Below are positions 63,395 to 64,000 of a stretch of DNA of 64,000 nt, piece after piece. Position 1 is the stretch's first letter, and every line of letters begins with the position of its first letter. The notes beneath the pieces were generated by a model that saw only the letters and a list, made by a program, of their open reading frames with translations, was not told the DNA's origin and made no database searches. Source of the stretch: Acetobacteraceae bacterium (GTDB lineage Bacteria; Pseudomonadota; Alphaproteobacteria; Acetobacterales; Acetobacteraceae); contig JARLIM010000015.1 in the NCBI GenBank assembly GCA_031291725.1, positions 62,001 to 126,000 of the forward strand, given 5' to 3'. A program made the position numbers and the translations under genes.

Positions 63395-63430
63395 AAAAAA
63401 GCCCGGCTGGGAAACCTCGCCGGGCTTTTT
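63395..63430. terminator. Bidirectional rho-independent terminator between DUF1127 gene and zwf
   Basis: AAAAAAGCCCGGC / GCCGGGCTTTTT with an 11-nt loop; T-runs on both strands suit termination of the DUF1127 gene and, at a distance, of zwf. Confidence 0.88.
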
Positions 63431-63505
63431 GCTGTCTGGGGCACATGGCATTCTTCGTGGATGCCGCGACGATAAAGGCGAAGGCGCACTCCGAAATCCT
63501 GCGCC

Positions 63506-64000
63506 TTACACCATCTCCTCATGCCAGGTCCGCCGATCCTTGGCGATCATGGCAACCGACGCCGTCGGCCCCCACGTGCCGGCCGTGTAGGCGCGCGGCG
63601 CGTCATCCGTGCTGGCCCAGAATTGCAGGATCGGCTCCACCCAACTCCAGGCCGCCTCCACCTCGTCACGTCGCATGAACAGGGTTTGATTGCCGCGCAC
63701 CACGTCCATCAGCAGCCGCTCATAGGCATCCGGGTTGCGCACGGCGAAGGTCTCGGCGAAGGACATATCCAGCGGCACCCGGCGCAGACGCATCCCGCCC
63801 GGACCCGGATCCTTGATCATCAGCCACAATTTCACGCCCTCATCCGGTTGCAGCCGGATCACCAGACGGTTGCTGCGCACCGGGCCCGCGCTTTTGTCGA
63901 ACACCGAATGCGGAATCGGGCGGAAGGCGACGACGATTTCAGACACGCGCGACGGCAGGCGTTTGCCGGTGCGCAGATAGAACGGTACCCCCGCCCAGCG
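63506..64000 (-). CDS. zwf: Glucose-6-phosphate 1-dehydrogenase, C-terminal part (5' end outside window)
   Basis: The frame is open to the right edge, so only the last 164 residues are seen. VPFYLRTGKRLPSRVSEIVV, FRPIPHSVF, NRLVIRLQPDEGVKLWLMIK, FAVRNPDAYERLLMDVVRGN, LFMRRDEVEAAWSWVEPIL and the ending YTAGTWGPTASVAMIAKDRR all match the Zwf C-terminal domain. It oxidises glucose-6-phosphate to 6-phosphogluconolactone for the pentose-phosphate and Entner-Doudoroff pathways. The last residues (WHEEMV) are a normal end, so this end is intact. Confidence 0.96.
   Translation of the reverse strand, partial: RWAGVPFYLRTGKRLPSRVSEIVVAFRPIPHSVFDKSAGPVRSNRLVIRLQPDEGVKLWLMIKDPGPGGMRLRRVPLDMSFAETFAVRNPDAYERLLMDVVRGNQTLFMRRDEVEAAWSWVEPILQFWASTDDAPRAYTAGTWGPTASVAMIAKDRRTWHEEMV

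Overview
The window is a high-GC, gene-dense chromosomal segment from an alphaproteobacterium, most likely Rhodospirillales and probably Acetobacteraceae. This rests on protein character and gene order, not on a 16S gene or a database search. Pointers are the alphaproteobacterial blocks trpG-trpD-trpC-moaC-moeA, pyrB-pyrC-plsY-dprA-topA-rnr, accA-xerD-(small ORF)/aroKB, xseA/purD and thrB-rnhA, a fused aroK-aroB gene, and an APH-type homoserine kinase. No rRNA, tRNA, CRISPR array, prophage or insertion sequence was seen. Most of the window reads as stable core genome.

Layout. 1-3507: a degenerate protein-kinase-like protein (cut by the window edge), an overlapping small membrane protein, and an EAL phosphodiesterase with an N-terminal cysteine cluster. 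3714-7348: secF and secD, divergent from a Gfo/Idh/MocA oxidoreductase. 7385-13756: a translationally coupled minus-strand run of periplasmic binding protein, fused LivHM permease, LivG ATPase, GNAT, carbon-nitrogen hydrolase and LpxB; no LivF is present. 13952-25284: a small hypothetical, rpmG, an S41 protease, then rnr, topA, dprA, plsY, a dihydroorotase-like pyrC and pyrB, many with 4-nt overlaps. 25522-34617: trpGDC, moaC, moeA, meeting tail to tail a molybdopterin-binding dehydrogenase subunit; then an alpha/beta-hydrolase-fold protein and an ABC exporter. 34757-39913: a methyltransferase, two families of palindromic repeats, a GNAT, a hypothetical, a GT4 glycosyltransferase, a MarR-type regulator and an SDR. 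39954-50888: xseA/purD, a sensor kinase, an ABC-F ATPase, ndk, a calpain-like cysteine protease, rnhA, thrB and a Hint-like protein. 50983-64000: an MFS permease and a probable 8-oxoguanine deaminase, a hybrid kinase, accA, xerD, a 48-residue membrane ORF, aroKB, an OmpR-type regulator, aminopeptidase P, a DUF1127 protein and the C-terminal part of zwf.

How the genes work together. Housekeeping clusters cover protein export, pyrimidine, tryptophan, shikimate, purine and threonine synthesis, molybdenum cofactor, lipid A and phospholipid synthesis, and DNA/RNA maintenance. The accessory material is interspersed. Several proteins keep a fold but lack expected catalytic residues: the kinase-like protein, the dihydroorotase paired with PyrB, and the alpha/beta hydrolase. 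The most unusual items are the pseudokinase/membrane-protein pair, the calpain-like protease, the cysteine-cluster EAL protein, the Liv cassette lacking a second ATPase, and a repeat pair that supplies the stop codons of both flanking genes. I found no complete, clearly undescribed multi-gene system; the first 3.5 kb is the best candidate and continues beyond the left edge.
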